Shown here: positions 1 to 7,360 of the stretch, piece by piece
Layout of the letters: the number at the start of each line of letters is the position of its first letter
Position numbering within the stretch: the first letter of the stretch is position 1
Assembly (NCBI RefSeq): GCF_000518705.1
Contig: NZ_JAEC01000005.1
Location: forward strand, 186,001 to 250,000
Origin: Shewanella colwelliana ATCC 39565
Lineage (GTDB): Bacteria > Pseudomonadota > Gammaproteobacteria > Enterobacterales > Shewanellaceae
Direction: 5' to 3'
DNA: 64,000 bases
Notes under the pieces: generated by a model
The model's database searches: none
Told to the model about the DNA's origin: nothing
The model's input: the letters and a program-made list of their open reading frames with translations, nothing else
Position numbers and translations under genes: made by a program

Positions 1-381
1 GCCATCCAGCTTGACCAGTGTCAACATCTCATCTAAACGATGCGCACGTTCCGCCGTCGTTAACGCCTTAACGCCAAATAACACGTTTTCAGCCACCGTT
101 AAGTGCGGAAACAAAGCGTAATCTTGAAATATCATCCCCACTTCCCGGGCTTCACTGGGAACAAACAGCTTGTCAGCAGAAAGTAATCGGCCATTGATGC
201 CAATTTTGCCTTGGGATATGCCTTGTAGCCCCGCGATAGCGCGTAACAATGTGGTCTTCCCGCAGCCACTGGGACCAAGGAGCGCAGCGATTTCTCCTTG
301 CGCCACATTCAAACTCAGCCCATTCAAAATAACTTGTCCGCGATAATCACTATGAACGTTTTCTATTGTTAACGTCGACAT
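1..381 (-). CDS. fbpC: Ferric-iron ABC transporter ATP-binding protein (3' part cut by window edge)
   Basis: ATPase that would energise import of Fe(III) through the neighbouring permease. Only the N-terminal 127 codons are in the window; the gene runs off the left edge. The ATG is at 379-381, one base beyond the permease stop codon, so the two are translationally coupled. Reading the minus strand, a Walker A motif GPSGCGK lies at about 256-276 and a Q-loop (IFQDYALFP) at about 118-140; the signature and Walker B motifs are outside or at the very edge. Family (FbpC/PotA-like importer ATPase) is clear; the iron assignment is inferred from the permease, binding protein and Fur box next door. 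Confidence 0.88.
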   Translation of the reverse strand, partial: MSTLTIENVHSDYRGQVILNGLSLNVAQGEIAALLGPSGCGKTTLLRAIAGLQGISQGKIGINGRLLSADKLFVPSEAREVGMIFQDYALFPHLTVAENVLFGVKALTTAERAHRLDEMLTLVKLDG

Positions 382-382
382 C

Positions 383-2026
383 TTAAGTACGCTGCTCCAA
401 AGAACGATTTAAATAGATAAGGGGCACTAACCCCACAAGGACAATAACGATTGCCGCTAACGCACCATGCTCTAACTGTTCATCAGAGACAAATTGATAA
501 ACATACGTCGCAAGGTTCTCAAATCCGACAGGCCTTAACAACAACGCAGCTGGTAACTCTTTCATGCACTCGATGAAGACCAACAGCAGCCCAGCGAATA
601 TTCCCTTGCGAAGAAGAGGTAAATGAACTCGTTGCAATAACGCCCCAGGTGTTAACCCCATGGTGACGGACGCCATATCTAGCGAAGGACTGATCCGCTT
701 ATAGCTATTTTCTACACTACCAATCGCAATGGCGACAAATCGCACCGAAAAAGCAAACACCAACACAAATACTGTGCCGCTGAAAAGTAGGCCAGGGCCT
801 CGCGTATCAAACAAGGCATATAGGTCATTAATGGCAAAGTCGAGGTAAGTGAGTGGAACTAATATGCCTATCGCTAGAACGGTACCCGGTAAGGCATAAC
901 CTGTTGATGCCAGACGTGATGGCAGTAGATCAACTGGGCGTGGGCTACAACGTCGTACAAACATTAAAATCACTGCGATCGCCACGGTCAGCAGGCTCAC
1001 GATGGCGGCAATATAGAAACTGTTAAAACTGTATTTTAGAAAGTCGTTGTTCCAACTGACATCGAAGTAGTCCCACGCATAGTGTAGCAATATGATAAAG
1101 GGTAGCAGGAAAGCCAAAAATAATAAGGCCATGCAATACAAACCTGCCCCCAACGCTTTAATATTACCTAGCTGATACCGATCCCCATAGTTGAGCTCAG
1201 TCTGCTTTTGAAACAGTTTTTGTTTACGCCGGGCAAAGCGCTCGATGCCGATCATACAAAACACTACCAATAGCATAATCGCTGACAACTTAGCGGCGGC
1301 AGCTAAACTACCATACCCCAGCCAAGTATCGTAAACCGCCGTCGTTAAGGTTGGCACGGCAAAATAACTAACCGTCGCAAAATCAGCTGCGGTTTCCATA
1401 GCAACTAACGACGCGCCAACAGCAATAGCAGGCCTAGCCATTGGCAAACTTAAACGCCAAAAACTCTGCCAAGGTCCACAGCCCATAACCCTCGCTGCAT
1501 GCTGAAGGCTTGAGGATTGCTCCATAAATGCCGTACGTGCAAGCAGATAAATATAGGGAAATAGAACCAGCGCCAACATCACCGATGCACCCGCTAAGGT
1601 TCGCACATCAGGAAAAAAATAGTCTTGAGGAGATTGCCAACCAAATAGGTATCGTAACCCTCGCTGAATAGGCCCCGCGTAATCCAAGAGATCCGTATAA
1701 ACATACGCAACAACATAGGCTGGCATTGCCAGGGGTAACAAGAGCGCCCACTGGAAAATGTGCCGTCCAGGAAATTCGCAACGAGCGATTAGCCACGCAG
1801 CAGGCACCGCAATAAGTGCCGCGCCAATACAGACTGACACCATTAAAATGAGAGTGTTACTAATGTAGGTAGGTAAAACGGTATCGAGCAGATGGTCGAA
1901 AACAGATTCGTCGGGCGTGGCAGCTTGAAGTAGGATAGCAACAAGAGGGAGTGTCAGCGCAGCGGCTATGACATACCCCATAATTGACCAACGTTTAGAA
2001 AAACCTAAAATCATCAATAATCCCAT
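383..2026 (-). CDS. fbpB: Ferric-iron ABC transporter permease (fused double-domain)
   Basis: Inner-membrane permease of a ferric-iron importer. At 547 aa it is a tandem fusion of two binding-protein-dependent transport domains, with about twelve hydrophobic segments. Each half carries an EAA-type cytoplasmic loop: METAADFATVSYF in the first half and ECMKELPAALLLRP in the second, which dock to the ATPase. It is followed directly by the ATPase gene (stop at 383-385, next ATG at 381). It lies downstream of the binding protein but is separated from it by a terminator-like hairpin, so it is probably expressed at a lower level. Length and layout match FbpB/FutB/SfuB proteins. Confidence 0.9.
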   Translation of the reverse strand: MGLLMILGFSKRWSIMGYVIAAALTLPLVAILLQAATPDESVFDHLLDTVLPTYISNTLILMVSVCIGAALIAVPAAWLIARCEFPGRHIFQWALLLPLAMPAYVVAYVYTDLLDYAGPIQRGLRYLFGWQSPQDYFFPDVRTLAGASVMLALVLFPYIYLLARTAFMEQSSSLQHAARVMGCGPWQSFWRLSLPMARPAIAVGASLVAMETAADFATVSYFAVPTLTTAVYDTWLGYGSLAAAAKLSAIMLLVVFCMIGIERFARRKQKLFQKQTELNYGDRYQLGNIKALGAGLYCMALLFLAFLLPFIILLHYAWDYFDVSWNNDFLKYSFNSFYIAAIVSLLTVAIAVILMFVRRCSPRPVDLLPSRLASTGYALPGTVLAIGILVPLTYLDFAINDLYALFDTRGPGLLFSGTVFVLVFAFSVRFVAIAIGSVENSYKRISPSLDMASVTMGLTPGALLQRVHLPLLRKGIFAGLLLVFIECMKELPAALLLRPVGFENLATYVYQFVSDEQLEHGALAAIVIVLVGLVPLIYLNRSLEQRT

Positions 2027-2122
2027 TTAGCTTTATGACGTAATTATCAGCCACAAACCTAAATCAAAACTTAAATAAGAACGATTATAAGTCACATAAT
2101 TGCGACCTAAGCCTCATAAGTC

Positions 2123-2150
2123 AAAAAAGCCCTCCGAAGAGGGCTTTTTT
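2123..2150 (-). terminator. Hairpin terminator/attenuator between fbpA and fbpB
   Basis: Stem GCCCTC/GAGGGC with loop CGAA, flanked by six A and six T. It sits just after the fbpA stop (2165) and before fbpB on the minus strand. It probably reduces read-through into permease and ATPase, giving an excess of the periplasmic binding protein. Confidence 0.8.
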
Positions 2151-2164
2151 AAGCGATGATATCA

Positions 2165-3172
2165 TTACAAATCGAATTGAACTTCATCTAACAACTTAAC
2201 CGCAGCTTGATGGTATTGCGCTAATTTAAATACAGGTAACTCATCAGCTTTAAAGTTGCCCCACGACGCGACTAACTTAGACGGCGCGACGTCAACCTTT
2301 ACCGGGTATTCCATATTGATCTCGGCATAGGACTTCTGCGCTGCATCACCCGAAAGATACTCCATCAGCTTTATCGCGCTCTCCCTATGTGGTGCAAACT
2401 TCGCCAATGCCATACCGGAAACATTGATATGCGAACCACGGTTATCTTGATTGGGGAAGTTAATATTAACCGCTTCAGCCCAAGGCACTTGCTTTGGATC
2501 TTGCAACATTTTACCTAGATAATAGCTATTACCGATAGCGATATCGCACAAGCCCTCTTTAACCGCTTTAACTTGACCTCGATCATTGCCCTGAGGTTTA
2601 CGTGCAAGGTTCGCCTTAAACCCTTCAAGCCAAACCTTGGCATCAGCTTCACCATGATGGGCAATCATCGATGCCACGAGGGAGATGTTGTAAGGGTGTT
2701 TACCACTGCGCGTACAGATCTTGCCCTTATATTGAGGGTCGGCTAAATCTTCATAGTCAATATCAAGAGGGCCAAGACGCTCTTTAGATGAATAGATATT
2801 GCGTACCCGCTTTGTTAGTGCGTACCAATTATTCTCAGGAGATCTTAGCGCTGTGGGGATATTAGCAACCAACACCTCACTGTTAACAGGGGCAACAAGT
2901 TCTTTATCTGCAAGCTCCATCAATCTCGAAAAATCAGAGGTTAAAACCAGATCTGCCGGGGATAGCCTCCCCTCTCGAGCCATACGTTCTGCAATGCCAT
3001 TTTTAGAGAACACGACATTAACTTTGATACCAGTCTCTTTTGTAAAATCGGCGAGTATAGGTTCAATTAGAAATGCCTGGCGATATGAGTAAACCGTTAA
3101 TGTCTCAGCCGCATTAGCCATTGAAGCAACGCAAGCTAAACCCAACGCAGCTAAACCTTTTTTCAACTTCAT
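2165..3172 (-). CDS. fbpA: Fe(III) ABC transporter periplasmic substrate-binding protein
   Basis: Periplasmic ferric-ion-binding protein, 335 aa. It has a Sec signal peptide (MKLKKGLAALGLACVASMANA, cleavage after ANA) and then the mature start ETLTVYSYRQ, typical of the FbpA/FutA/IdiA family. A tandem tyrosine pair in the segment IAIGNSYYLGKM corresponds to the iron-ligand tyrosines of this family. The promoter region holds a Fur box at 3203-3217, which supports iron regulation. It is the first gene of the fbpA-(terminator)-fbpB-fbpC transcription unit on the minus strand. Confidence 0.92.
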   Translation of the reverse strand: MKLKKGLAALGLACVASMANAAETLTVYSYRQAFLIEPILADFTKETGIKVNVVFSKNGIAERMAREGRLSPADLVLTSDFSRLMELADKELVAPVNSEVLVANIPTALRSPENNWYALTKRVRNIYSSKERLGPLDIDYEDLADPQYKGKICTRSGKHPYNISLVASMIAHHGEADAKVWLEGFKANLARKPQGNDRGQVKAVKEGLCDIAIGNSYYLGKMLQDPKQVPWAEAVNINFPNQDNRGSHINVSGMALAKFAPHRESAIKLMEYLSGDAAQKSYAEINMEYPVKVDVAPSKLVASWGNFKADELPVFKLAQYHQAAVKLLDEVQFDL

Positions 3173-3202
3173 TCGAACTCTCCGTATTTAACAAAACTTG
3201 AA

Positions 3203-3217
3203 TGATAATGGTTATCA
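3203..3217 (-). promoter_or_regulatory. Fur box upstream of fbpA
   Basis: TGATAATGGTTATCA is a 7-1-7 inverted repeat (TGATAAT / GTTATCA) that closely matches the Fur consensus core. It lies about 30 bp upstream of the fbpA start on the minus strand, where it would overlap the promoter. Confidence 0.78.
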
Positions 3218-3350
3218 ATTGCGTGTAGGGTAATCAATCCTTTGCACAACAGCAAGCAGATTCGCTCGAAAATCCCACCCATCTATCATTTTTTGACCGA
3301 ACAAGATCAAGCCACTAAACTCAAAATAACGACAACAAAACGGAATTTAT

Positions 3351-3836
3351 ATGTTGGCAGAAATTTTAGCTCTAATACTGGCCCTACTACTACTGCTGTT
3401 TCTGTTTAGGCACAGGTTTATAAAACCCAAGGTAAGACGCAGCTTTAAACCTGCAAGTAATGAGCAGCATAACGCTAAAACCACCTCAATCAGCGAAGAT
3501 ATACCGCTGCCCGCACACACTGTTGTGTCGGGTATTCACCCATTCCATAGCGTTGAAATCGTCGACGACTCAGGCCTATGTAAAAATGCTCAAGCACTTA
3601 AAGGAAAACGATACCTATCCCATGAGGCGCCAACACTCCCGCTTGCAGGGTGTAGTGGGCAAGATTGTGAGTGCCGCTATATTCACCATGAGGACAGGCG
3701 AAATCAACATGAAGAACGACGTTTAGATTTTGGCGTGACTCATGAGCTTTATGGGGCCTTCGGTGAAACAAACCGCAGAGCATTACGGCGAAAAGGCCGC
3801 AGAGAAACCGATCGCCAATCATCACTCCGTAGGTAA
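3351..3836 (+). CDS. Membrane-anchored hypothetical protein with Cys/Arg-rich motif
   Basis: 161 aa of unknown function. One N-terminal hydrophobic segment (LAEILALILALLLLLFLF, residues 2-19) is followed by RHRF and a basic, hydrophilic region, suggesting a membrane anchor with a cytoplasmic tail. The second half contains CSGQDCECRYIHHEDRR and then EERRLDFG, and the protein ends with several RR pairs (RRALRRKGRR). I recall similar C-x-C-x-[YF]-x-H-x-DRR motifs in uncharacterised gammaproteobacterial proteins, so I treat it as a real gene. The ribosome-binding site (CGGAAT) is weak. It is divergent from fbpA and not obviously functionally tied to it. Confidence 0.7.
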   Translation: MLAEILALILALLLLLFLFRHRFIKPKVRRSFKPASNEQHNAKTTSISEDIPLPAHTVVSGIHPFHSVEIVDDSGLCKNAQALKGKRYLSHEAPTLPLAGCSGQDCECRYIHHEDRRNQHEERRLDFGVTHELYGAFGETNRRALRRKGRRETDRQSSLRR

Positions 3837-3872
3837 GGTGATAATAAGTAGCTCTAGGATACTAAATCCCCT

Positions 3873-4472
3873 TTAACGATTCGGCTTGGTTTGCTCAATC
3901 GCATCGAGCGTTTCAAACTCCAGTAGCCAACGCGCAGTTGCCGGTGCCACACGCCGCCAATCAAGGTCAGGATGACGGAAATCTAAGTACTGCAATAAGC
4001 AACACAGACCCATCTTTTGAATGGTCACTTCACTGCCGCAAGTCATCGACGATAATTCAATTTGAGTCAGCCCCCGGAGAAGTGCCTGTTCAAACCGAGA
4101 GGTCCAAAATGGACTGCGGACGCCTTCCTCCTCTCGCATCTGTTCTTGTCTGAGGGCAACCGCACTATCTAACAATCCTTTAATCAAAGAGAACTGCGTC
4201 ATATGTCGCCAACGAAGTTCAGCAGCATTAAATAACTTCTCCTTGCAATACTGATTATCGAGATAACGTAAAATCACTTCGCTATCAAACAATGCCTCAC
4301 CGTCATTGAGTATTAGACAGGGGATCTTTCCAAGCGGATTGGCGTGTATGAGTTGCTCACCATTTTCAAGCGGGTTGACCTCAATTTCACGAATATCTGC
4401 AATAGCATAGTGACTCACAACCACTCTCACCCATCTCGCGTAAGGTGATGCATCTGAAACAAGTAATTGCAT
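3873..4472 (-). CDS. Glutathione S-transferase family protein
   Basis: Soluble 199-aa protein with a thioredoxin-like GST N-terminal domain (residues 1-75: SDASPYARWVRVV, then NPLGKIPCLI, then LFDSEVILRYLD, the glutathione-binding beta-alpha elements) and an all-helical C-terminal domain. The NPLGKIP and D-S-x-x-I-x-x-YL motifs are the classical GSH-binding residues. The substrate is unknown. It is just downstream of, and probably co-transcribed with, the ferredoxin-NADP reductase gene (17-bp gap), so an oxidative-stress or detoxification role is a reasonable inference. Confidence 0.85.
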   Translation of the reverse strand: MQLLVSDASPYARWVRVVVSHYAIADIREIEVNPLENGEQLIHANPLGKIPCLILNDGEALFDSEVILRYLDNQYCKEKLFNAAELRWRHMTQFSLIKGLLDSAVALRQEQMREEEGVRSPFWTSRFEQALLRGLTQIELSSMTCGSEVTIQKMGLCCLLQYLDFRHPDLDWRRVAPATARWLLEFETLDAIEQTKPNR

Positions 4473-4489
4473 TGGTTAACTCCCTATTT

Positions 4490-5230
4490 TCACCAATATT
4501 TTTCAACCGTGATCTGCCCAGGTGCTCGGCGTAAATTTTTTACCAAGCCACGTTCATTTAACTGCGCACTAAGGGTTTTTATCATCTCGGGATGGCCACA
4601 AATCATTACCTGAGATGATTCAGGAGAAATCGTTAAACCCGCCTTATCCTCAATCTCACCCGCTGCCATGCCCGTGGGGATCCGACAATTCATCGCACCA
4701 TCAAATTGTTCACGGGTCACCGATAACACCAGTTTCAACTGATCGCCATATTGCGCTTTTAAAGCCAATAACTCCTGGTAGTACGCAAGATCTGCTGCAA
4801 GCCGCACCCCATACACTAACACTAGGTGCTCAAAGCGTTGCCATGGCTGTTCCGTTCTCATCATCGAGATAAAGGGGCCGACTGCCGTGCCTGTCGCAAA
4901 CAGCCACAGATCTCGACCTTGTTGCGGAAGCTCATCTAAGGTCATAAAACCACTGGCTTTAGTGGAGATATCGATACTGTCACCAACTTGCAACGCCTGT
5001 AAGTTGGGAGACAACTGCCCCTCCTCGACGCTTACAGCCAAGACCTCTAAATAGTCATCAGACGGCGCATTAACCAAGGAGTAAGCTCTAGCAATACGCT
5101 TACCATCAATATGTTGAGAAAGCTTGATAAACTGCCCAGCGATAAAAGGCGCTATGTCAGCCGACAATTTTAAAGTGAAAAGTTGATGATTCCAATCAAT
5201 ACGCGCTATCACCTTAGCCTCTTGCCACAT
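4490..5230 (-). CDS. fpr: Ferredoxin--NADP(+) reductase
   Basis: 246-aa cytoplasmic flavoprotein that moves electrons between NADPH and ferredoxin/flavodoxin. It shows the FAD-binding RAYSLVNAP motif (residues about 49-57), the NADP-binding GTAVGPFISMMR motif (about 112-123), a VMICGHPEM segment and the C-terminal VEKYW, equivalent to the VEHYW end of E. coli Fpr. Length matches the bacterial Fpr family. Followed by the GST gene on the same strand. Confidence 0.9.
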   Translation of the reverse strand: MWQEAKVIARIDWNHQLFTLKLSADIAPFIAGQFIKLSQHIDGKRIARAYSLVNAPSDDYLEVLAVSVEEGQLSPNLQALQVGDSIDISTKASGFMTLDELPQQGRDLWLFATGTAVGPFISMMRTEQPWQRFEHLVLVYGVRLAADLAYYQELLALKAQYGDQLKLVLSVTREQFDGAMNCRIPTGMAAGEIEDKAGLTISPESSQVMICGHPEMIKTLSAQLNERGLVKNLRRAPGQITVEKYW

Positions 5231-5307
5231 ATATCCACCTTATCGTCATATTATCTATCTTGGCTTTAAACCATCATTAACCTTATATTTACTCGAGTCA
5301 AGATAAC

Positions 5308-5333
5308 AAAAAGCCCCTAAATAGTAGGGGCTT
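5308..5333 (-). terminator. Terminator after the DUF5610 gene
   Basis: Stem AAGCCCCTA/TAGGGGCTT with a 5-nt loop. On the minus strand it is followed by a T run (TTTTTGTT). It lies 30 bp past the stop of the gene ending at 5363. Confidence 0.8.
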
Positions 5334-5362
5334 ATAAAGAAAGTACTTACTGTTTACCATTA

Positions 5363-5947
5363 CTATGAGGTTGGGGCCTCGGGCTCGGAAAAACTGCCCC
5401 TAAATGCTTGCAACCCCTCCTGCACTAGACTGTAAGTTTGATCGACACCATCAGCAATATCTCCCTCTAGCACTTTTAATCCCGACAATATATCTTTGGC
5501 CTCATCAAACCCTTGATCAATAGCCCCGCCAATTTTATCCATGAAAGAGTTCAACTGCTCATCAAACGAGAGTCCACTATTTTGCTCTTGATGGATAGCA
5601 AAAAACTGAGTCGCAAAGCTAACTATACGTTCAGCAGTTGCTTCCGGTGAGGTGTCTACTCCCTGTTCAACAGCAGTTTCAATTGCATGCTCGCCCATTG
5701 TTGGTGCCAGCTCTTCATTAATCGCTTCAATCGCTGCCTTATAAAGTAGCCGCATAGGTTCATTGCTTGAGCTTAAATTGACCTCTTGTTGCGCCGCGAT
5801 AATGGCCGTGTTCATCATCTGTTTACTGGCAGCCAGAGCGGTTTTGTTTTTTGCCACCTCTGAGACTTGTTGGCCATGATTACCAGAAGTTTCAGTCTTG
5901 TTACGCGCAACTTCTGACACTGCGCCGCCGTGGTTCTTAATCTCCAT
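5363..5947 (-). CDS. DUF5610-type protein with an N-terminal 18-residue duplication
   Basis: 194-aa soluble protein without a signal peptide, resembling the DUF5610 group known from Shewanella, Vibrio and Pseudomonas; function unknown. The N terminus carries two copies of an 18-residue unit, NHGGAVSEVARNKTETSG (residues 5-22) and NHGQQVSEVAKNKTALAA (23-40). The rest is acidic and predicted helical (IETAVEQGVD..., FATQFFAIHQEQ, LNSFMDKIGGAIDQGFDEAKDILSGL). It is monocistronic, with its own terminator. Confidence 0.75.
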   Translation of the reverse strand: MEIKNHGGAVSEVARNKTETSGNHGQQVSEVAKNKTALAASKQMMNTAIIAAQQEVNLSSSNEPMRLLYKAAIEAINEELAPTMGEHAIETAVEQGVDTSPEATAERIVSFATQFFAIHQEQNSGLSFDEQLNSFMDKIGGAIDQGFDEAKDILSGLKVLEGDIADGVDQTYSLVQEGLQAFRGSFSEPEAPTS

Positions 5948-6104
5948 TACAGCCTCACTTAATTTTAAAAGACGATAGCTTATCTCTAAGTATCGACCAT
6001 TATTTAATCAACTTTAGTTTTTATCTTGTTTTATCAATAAAGATTGGATGATAGGCTAACTAATCGTGTCGCAACCACATTCACCATCCATAGAGATGAT
6101 TCTT

Positions 6105-6635
6105 ATGCATATAATTAAGTTATTGATCGCAGTTCTATTACTACAATCCGCGCCACTTGTCGCCGCTGAGTTGCATGAGTCAAAAACAGTAATATTGGTT
6201 AGGCATGCTGAGAAAGATAGCCAACGCCCCGATCCTGGGCTAACCGCAATAGGACAACAGCGCGCAATAGCACTAATGTCAACGCTTGAACGCACTCCAC
6301 TATCGTTAGCAATCACCACCCAATTTCGCCGCACTCAAGAGACATTAGCGCCTCTTATCAGCGCTCGTAGCCTAAACCATGTCAGTGTCACTGCTAGCAA
6401 AAATATCGATGAGCATATCCAAGAGATCTCACAATTAGTGTCAGGAGCTAAAGGGAACGTGATTATTGCGGGTCACTCCAATACAGTCCCACTTATCATA
6501 GCTGCACTCGGAGGGCCTACATTGGCCAATTTATCAGAAGATGAATATGACAAGTTATTCATTTTAACCTTACCTAATGAAGGGACATTAAGTATAGTTA
6601 TAACCCAATACGGTCTTAGTTCGGGCAATGAATAA
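6105..6635 (+). CDS. Periplasmic histidine phosphatase family protein (SixA/phosphoglycerate-mutase-like)
   Basis: Histidine-phosphatase-superfamily protein. The catalytic RHAEK motif (VILVRHAEKD) follows the leader, and the second active-site histidine is in IIAGHSNTVPLI. Starting at ATG 6105 gives 176 aa with a clean signal peptide (MHIIKLLIAVLLLQSAPLVAA), so the protein should be exported. In-frame starts at GTG 6066 and ATG 6096 exist but would put a polar extension before the signal peptide; the start is not fully certain because no strong ribosome-binding site is visible. The substrate is unknown. Confidence 0.82.
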   Translation: MHIIKLLIAVLLLQSAPLVAAELHESKTVILVRHAEKDSQRPDPGLTAIGQQRAIALMSTLERTPLSLAITTQFRRTQETLAPLISARSLNHVSVTASKNIDEHIQEISQLVSGAKGNVIIAGHSNTVPLIIAALGGPTLANLSEDEYDKLFILTLPNEGTLSIVITQYGLSSGNE

Positions 6636-6701
6636 CCGCTATATATATTTTAGTTCGATAAGGCTAGATTTATGCGCCATAATTGACTACATTAGCAAAT
6701 T

Positions 6702-6953
6702 ATGGACAAAAGACGTGAAGCTACGTCTGAACTGGAGGATCTGGTGAGTAACTCTTTTTTTGATTCAGCGGGTAAGAGTAAACCATTATCTGTAAGCTGC
6801 CAAAATTGCGATAGATTAACCGTTATTGAAGGAGAGACTATCTGCTTCAAAGGAGGGGAAATCATTCGACTAACCCCTTATGAGTCCGACACTAATAAAC
6901 TCAGCCTTTTGTGTGATGGCTGGAAAACCGTTAACACGAAGAAAACAGCTTAA
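6702..6953 (+). CDS. Small hypothetical protein with four cysteines
   Basis: 83 aa, not recognised. It contains SCQNCDRL (CxxC) followed by two more cysteines (ETICFKGG and LLCDGWK), a pattern that could form a small metal site. No signal peptide or membrane segment. It converges on the next gene with a 4-bp overlap of stop codons. Its coding character rests on the open frame and ordered cysteine spacing only. Confidence 0.55.
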   Translation: MDKRREATSELEDLVSNSFFDSAGKSKPLSVSCQNCDRLTVIEGETICFKGGEIIRLTPYESDTNKLSLLCDGWKTVNTKKTA

Positions 6954-7219
6954 GCTCCAACCATTCCAATATAGTCTCTTGAAGATACCTTAGGTTCACG
7001 TGTAATCCCCGCTATTGACGTAGATTGAGGGATCTTTGATAAGGTTAATCCCCTCGTCGTAATTCGCAAATACGCCATTAGCTGAGAATAGATGAGCTGC
7101 AACTCTTCTTGCTCTATTCCACGTTTTTTCAATGTCGCCATAATCGCCAACCAATCGGTATCAACCATACTTGTTTGGCCTTCAATGCTTGCGCGTATTG
7201 GAATGTTTTTCATCAGCAT
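6950..7219 (-). CDS. Small hypothetical protein
   Basis: 89 aa (or 87 if translation starts at the second ATG, 7213), not recognised. The central part looks helical (DWLAIMATLKKRGIEQEELQLIYSQLMAYLRI). No signal peptide. A weak GCGAG sequence precedes the starts. The stop codon overlaps the end of the convergent four-cysteine gene, an arrangement seen with genuine compact genes. Confidence 0.5.
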   Translation of the reverse strand: MLMKNIPIRASIEGQTSMVDTDWLAIMATLKKRGIEQEELQLIYSQLMAYLRITTRGLTLSKIPQSTSIAGITREPKVSSRDYIGMVGA

Positions 7220-7360
7220 AATCTCGCTAGGGTTATCTTTTAGCCCTATTATGCAAAGCTAACCTGAACGAAGGCTTAATTAGTAGGCAAATAACAATAA
7301 GCCTTTCTTTAGCAAAGTGATCGCTGGCCTCTACAGCCAGCTTAACCCATGAAAAATCGA

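Noticed and set aside
7322-7341. Hairpin GCTGGC...GCCAGC after the ABC exporter gene
   Set aside because: No T run in the direction of transcription; not called as a terminator.
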